Origin: Rhynchopus sp. YZ270_cl-10 | Lineage: Eukaryota; Euglenozoa; Diplonemea; Diplonemida; Diplonemidae | NCBI GenBank assembly: GCA_964035575.1 | Contig: OZ037838.1 | Span: forward strand, 372,001 to 436,000 | DNA length: 64,000 bases | Direction of reading: 5' to 3' | In this document: piece by piece, positions 61,259 to 64,000 of the stretch | Layout of the letters: each line of letters starts with the position of its first letter | Position numbering within the stretch: the stretch's first letter is position 1 | The notes under the pieces: model-generated | Database searches by the model: none | What the model was told of the DNA's origin: nothing | What the model saw: the letters and a program-made list of their open reading frames with translations, nothing else | Translations under genes and position numbers: made by a program

Positions 61259-62383
61259 TCACTCACTGTTGTGTGGGTACAGATGTCTTGTCGCAATGAC
61301 GCCATCTGGTTGCATAACCATGACAATAAGTGAACACGGCGATATCGCAAAAGACCCATAAATGGGTTGCGGTATCACACGCACGATGGACATGGTCGCC
61401 ACATCATACTGGTGCAGGTATAACTTGTGCCCGTCACAATAGCCATCAGGATCGTCCTCTGTAAATTCAGAAACAGCTACCGACACCACAAGGTACTTCC
61501 CACACGGGGTGAACTGCATGCCCCCGACATCCCCGCGAATAGCAACACTGCGAAGAGCCGCACCACTCCAATCAAAGAGGCGTACGGTGCTTCCCACCCC
61601 CTCCACAGCAAAGACAGAAGCAGACGAAGAAAGCGCCACCTCCCAACATCTGCCTGCCGGCATGCATACCACAGCTTCACCTGTGTTCACATCCCACAGG
61701 CGTATCCTCTTCTCCCAGGAGGAGGTGATTGCCCACCTGCCACAGTGCGACAGGGCCATGTTCCTGCACCCTTCGTGCGAGAGAGTGCGGAGCAACGTCA
61801 GGTCTTCGTCATACACAGAGACGCCGTTTTCCCCCTGGGAGAGAACAACACCGACACGCGCGTACACTGCCATCGAGAGGCCGTCGACTTTGCGGAGCAC
61901 CTCCCCACCCGGAAGTGCAACTTTGATAAGGCTGTTCCAACACGTCAGGTAGCAGCGTGTCTTGCGCTGCGAGATGGCAGGCGCACTCGACACTTTAGTG
62001 TACACTCTGAACTCGAAGACAGTGTCGAAGGTTTCTGTGTCGAAGCCGCCAACGTCCCCACTGTCGTTACTGTGGACGCAGAGCGTTCCACAACGCGACA
62101 GCATCAACGTCGTCGCTTGCGGTTCTGCACTGTACTTAGCAGGACACTTGATGTCGGCAAAGGGGCACGCAAGCACAACCTGCACCCCTGCACCAAACGC
62201 AGTGTCCTGCAGACGGCACGTCCCCTCCAGCACCTGCGTGCCGATGCGCATCTCGACAGACGCAGGCGAGACAGCAAGCGCCGTGCACGCAACCTCCTTT
62301 GCCGCTGCTACCTTCGCCTCGCACGGCACCTCCACTGTCGCAGTCACGCCTGACTCTTCCAGCACAAAGGTCACATCCATCAT
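61259..62383 (-). CDS. Ubiquitin-like/seven-bladed propeller protein, copy 18
   Basis: Predicted 374 aa. The ubiquitin-like domain reads CEAKVAAAKE and ends LACPFADIK. The linker AEPQATTLMLSRCG and SGDVGGFDTETF follow copy 1, but blade 1 ends DTVFEFRVYTKVSSAPAIS, a unique form. Blade 3 is modified (YARVGVVLSQGENGVSVYDED). Blade 5 ends LRSVAIRGDVGGMQF. The blade-6 loop is SVAVSEFTEDDPDGYCDGHKLYLHQYDV in two parts, acidic. Ends HLYPHNSE. It is the last family gene in the window. Confidence 0.88.
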   Translation of the reverse strand: MMDVTFVLEESGVTATVEVPCEAKVAAAKEVACTALAVSPASVEMRIGTQVLEGTCRLQDTAFGAGVQVVLACPFADIKCPAKYSAEPQATTLMLSRCGTLCVHSNDSGDVGGFDTETFDTVFEFRVYTKVSSAPAISQRKTRCYLTCWNSLIKVALPGGEVLRKVDGLSMAVYARVGVVLSQGENGVSVYDEDLTLLRTLSHEGCRNMALSHCGRWAITSSWEKRIRLWDVNTGEAVVCMPAGRCWEVALSSSASVFAVEGVGSTVRLFDWSGAALRSVAIRGDVGGMQFTPCGKYLVVSVAVSEFTEDDPDGYCDGHKLYLHQYDVATMSIVRVIPQPIYGSFAISPCSLIVMVMQPDGVIATRHLYPHNSE

Positions 62384-63248
62384 ATTGTTAAGGGCTCTGT
62401 TGTGTTTGATGTGATGGTTGGTGGTGTCACTTCGCAACAACAAATAAGAAGGTTGGTGGGTTAAACACGTGTTTCAACAAACTCTGACAAAGCAAGCAAT
62501 TTGAAGATACCCTGCGGCAAACACACAGTCATTGTGGCTTGCCAAAGATCATGGGGTGGAATGATTCTTTCCTGGGGTTGTCGTCAGATTCATTCTTTTT
62601 TTTTTTTTGCCACGATTGTGGTTAAAGTATACATGATGATATGATCGTATTGTTGTTTGGCTAAGTGGTGCAGAAGGAACAGGATGAGGATGTCAGGCAG
62701 TGCAGCTACCTCAGATGCTGTGCGTTTGGCAAGTTGCAGCGTCTGTGCATAACGTCCAGCTCAGGCGTTTTATTGTTCACTTTGTCAAAATCTCTTTGTT
62801 TTTCTCTTTGTCTATTTTTCCTGCATTTTTTATTCTCTTCTTTGTACTTTCTTTTGTTTTGGTTGTTGTTAGATAAGCTCAATCGCCTATCGAGTTCTGT
62901 GAATAGCACGGAACTCCTTTTCATGTGTATCCATGGAAATCAGTATCATATGTGATACCGGGGCACAGTCTCTGTTCATGTTGTACATGACTTTGTTCTT
63001 TGTCAGCGTGCACGGCTCGACATAGTTAGAGAAAAAATAGACAGAGAGAAAAATTGGAGGTAAAAATTTTTGAAAAAAGGTGTCGTTTGAGAAAAACAAA
63101 CAAACGGACGCGCTGTGTGAAAAACGAGTGTTTCTCTGCGCGTGATATTTTGTGGGGAAGAATAAAACATTATGAAAAAAGCTCGTTGCGTTCCCACTAT
63201 CGTTTCCGCTGCGCTCTCACTAGCGTTCCCACTCCATTCGGTTTTCTC
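62384..63248. other. Region upstream of copy 18
   Basis: 62384-62766 is the common flank followed by the block shared with 13380-13625. 62880-62970 resembles dispersed repeat A. 63160-63245 shares its end with dispersed repeat C (23020-23095). No gene. Confidence 0.55.
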
Positions 63249-63251
63249 TTA

Positions 63252-63646
63252 GGGTAGCACAATTAAAAATATTGTTTAGTGTCCTGCGCGCGAACAGATT
63301 TTTGGAAATCCAAAAAAAAAAAATAATTGGGACACAACTACAAAAAAAATAATTTTTATGGTTGGTAGGTTGAAGTCAGGACGGACGAAGTCTCGGAGGG
63401 CACTAAGGGGGAAGGTAGGTAGGGCACTTCTGTCTGGGAAAAAGTGACCAGAAAAAAAAAATGTCGGGGTCCCGTACTCCCAAATGTGCGAAATAAGCAA
63501 GAAATAAGCATTTTTGCGCACACGTGTATAAAAAAAAATCCGCCTCCGGCGGGGTTCGTTTTCGAGGATTTTCAGAGATCTCACGTTATGAAAATTTCCT
63601 TAAGAAACCATTGAATCTCATATTTCAGAATAATAGTACCTTAGTG
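63252..63646. mobile_element. Harbinger-like MITE, second copy (left part)
   Basis: Matches 36797-36885 and then 37317-37626, without the 431-bp insert. The left edge is GGGTAGCACAATTAAAAA preceded by TTA. The match stops at 63646, where the decamer array begins shortly after, so the right part is deleted or replaced. Confidence 0.85.
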
Positions 63647-63673
63647 GGGAGATCCGGGTGCCCGCAACAACAA

Positions 63674-64000
63674 TATTCACAAAAAATCAGAAAAAATCAC
63701 AACAAATCACAACAAATCACACAAAAGAAATACAAAAAATCACAAAAAAAAAATCCTATTCACAACAAATCACAAAAAATCACAAAAAATCACAAGCAAT
63801 CACAAAAAAAAAATCCTATTCACAAACAATCACAAAAAATCACAAACAAAAAATCTTATTCACAAAAAATCACACAAAATCACAAAAAATAAATCCTATT
63901 CACAAAAAATCACAAGTAATCACAAAAAAAAAATCCTATTCACAAAAAATCACAAACAATCACAAAAAAATCACAAAAAATCACAAAAAGTGGATGTGAT
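63674..64000. repeat. Decamer array (ATCACAAAAA), copy 2, runs off the window
   Basis: About 30 units of ATCACAAAAA or close variants, organised in a higher-order unit in which CCTATTCACAAA recurs every 40-60 bp. Continues past the window end. Confidence 0.92.

Noticed and set aside
11240-62353. Plus-strand frames of 60-310 codons inside each array gene
   Set aside because: They are antisense shadows of the minus-strand genes: they recur at the same relative position in every copy and match no domain.
53674-64000. A CRISPR array in the regularly spaced ATCACAAAAA stretches
   Set aside because: Units are 10 bp and low in complexity, without unique spacers, and the genome is eukaryotic.

Overview
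The window looks like nuclear DNA from a free-living protist. The genes are GC-rich, almost all on the minus strand and mostly intronless, and they sit in AT-rich, homopolymer-rich DNA packed with satellites, foldback elements and nested transposons. One receptor gene carries two GT-AG introns. A cache-transmembrane-cyclase-homology receptor and a large expanded gene family would suit an excavate such as a euglenozoan (diplonemid-like), but no rRNA, tRNA or spliced-leader gene was seen to fix the lineage, so this is a weak inference.

The main content is an array of one gene family on the minus strand between about 10.7 and 62.4 kb: 16 intact close paralogues, one frameshifted copy, one diverged member and several fragments. 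Each intact protein (362-393 aa) has an N-terminal ubiquitin-like domain that starts at the initiator Met, followed by a seven-bladed WD40-type propeller. The ubiquitin-like part is nearly invariant at DNA level across copies, silent sites included. Patches of the propeller, including one acidic loop of very variable length, differ sharply. Mosaic copies and duplicated two-gene blocks (13.9-16.7 kb against 42.5-45.1 kb) point to repeated conversion and segmental duplication. This is the best candidate for an undescribed system: a diversifying recognition repertoire on a fixed ubiquitin-like module.

Other genes interrupt the array: a USB1/Mpn1-type U6 snRNA phosphodiesterase (20.9-21.6 kb), a three-exon cache/transmembrane/degenerate nucleotide-cyclase receptor (23.8-26.7 kb), a secreted CUB-like protein with three 129-residue repeats (56.8-58.9 kb), a fragment of a conserved secreted-protein family (32.5-32.7 kb), a hAT transposase fragment (53.1-53.5 kb) and a tyrosine-recombinase fragment (22.8 kb).

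Layout: 0-10.7 kb repeats and a GC-rich stretch of unknown nature; 10.7-20.3 kb first run of six family genes; 20.5-27 kb USB1, satellites and receptor; 27-48 kb second run of family genes with a three-level nested transposon at 36.5-38.8 kb; 48-56.7 kb repeats, a 1.2 kb foldback element and the hAT remnant; 56.8-59.3 kb the CUB-like gene and its satellite; 59.8-62.4 kb the pseudogene and the last intact copy; 62.4-64 kb repeats.
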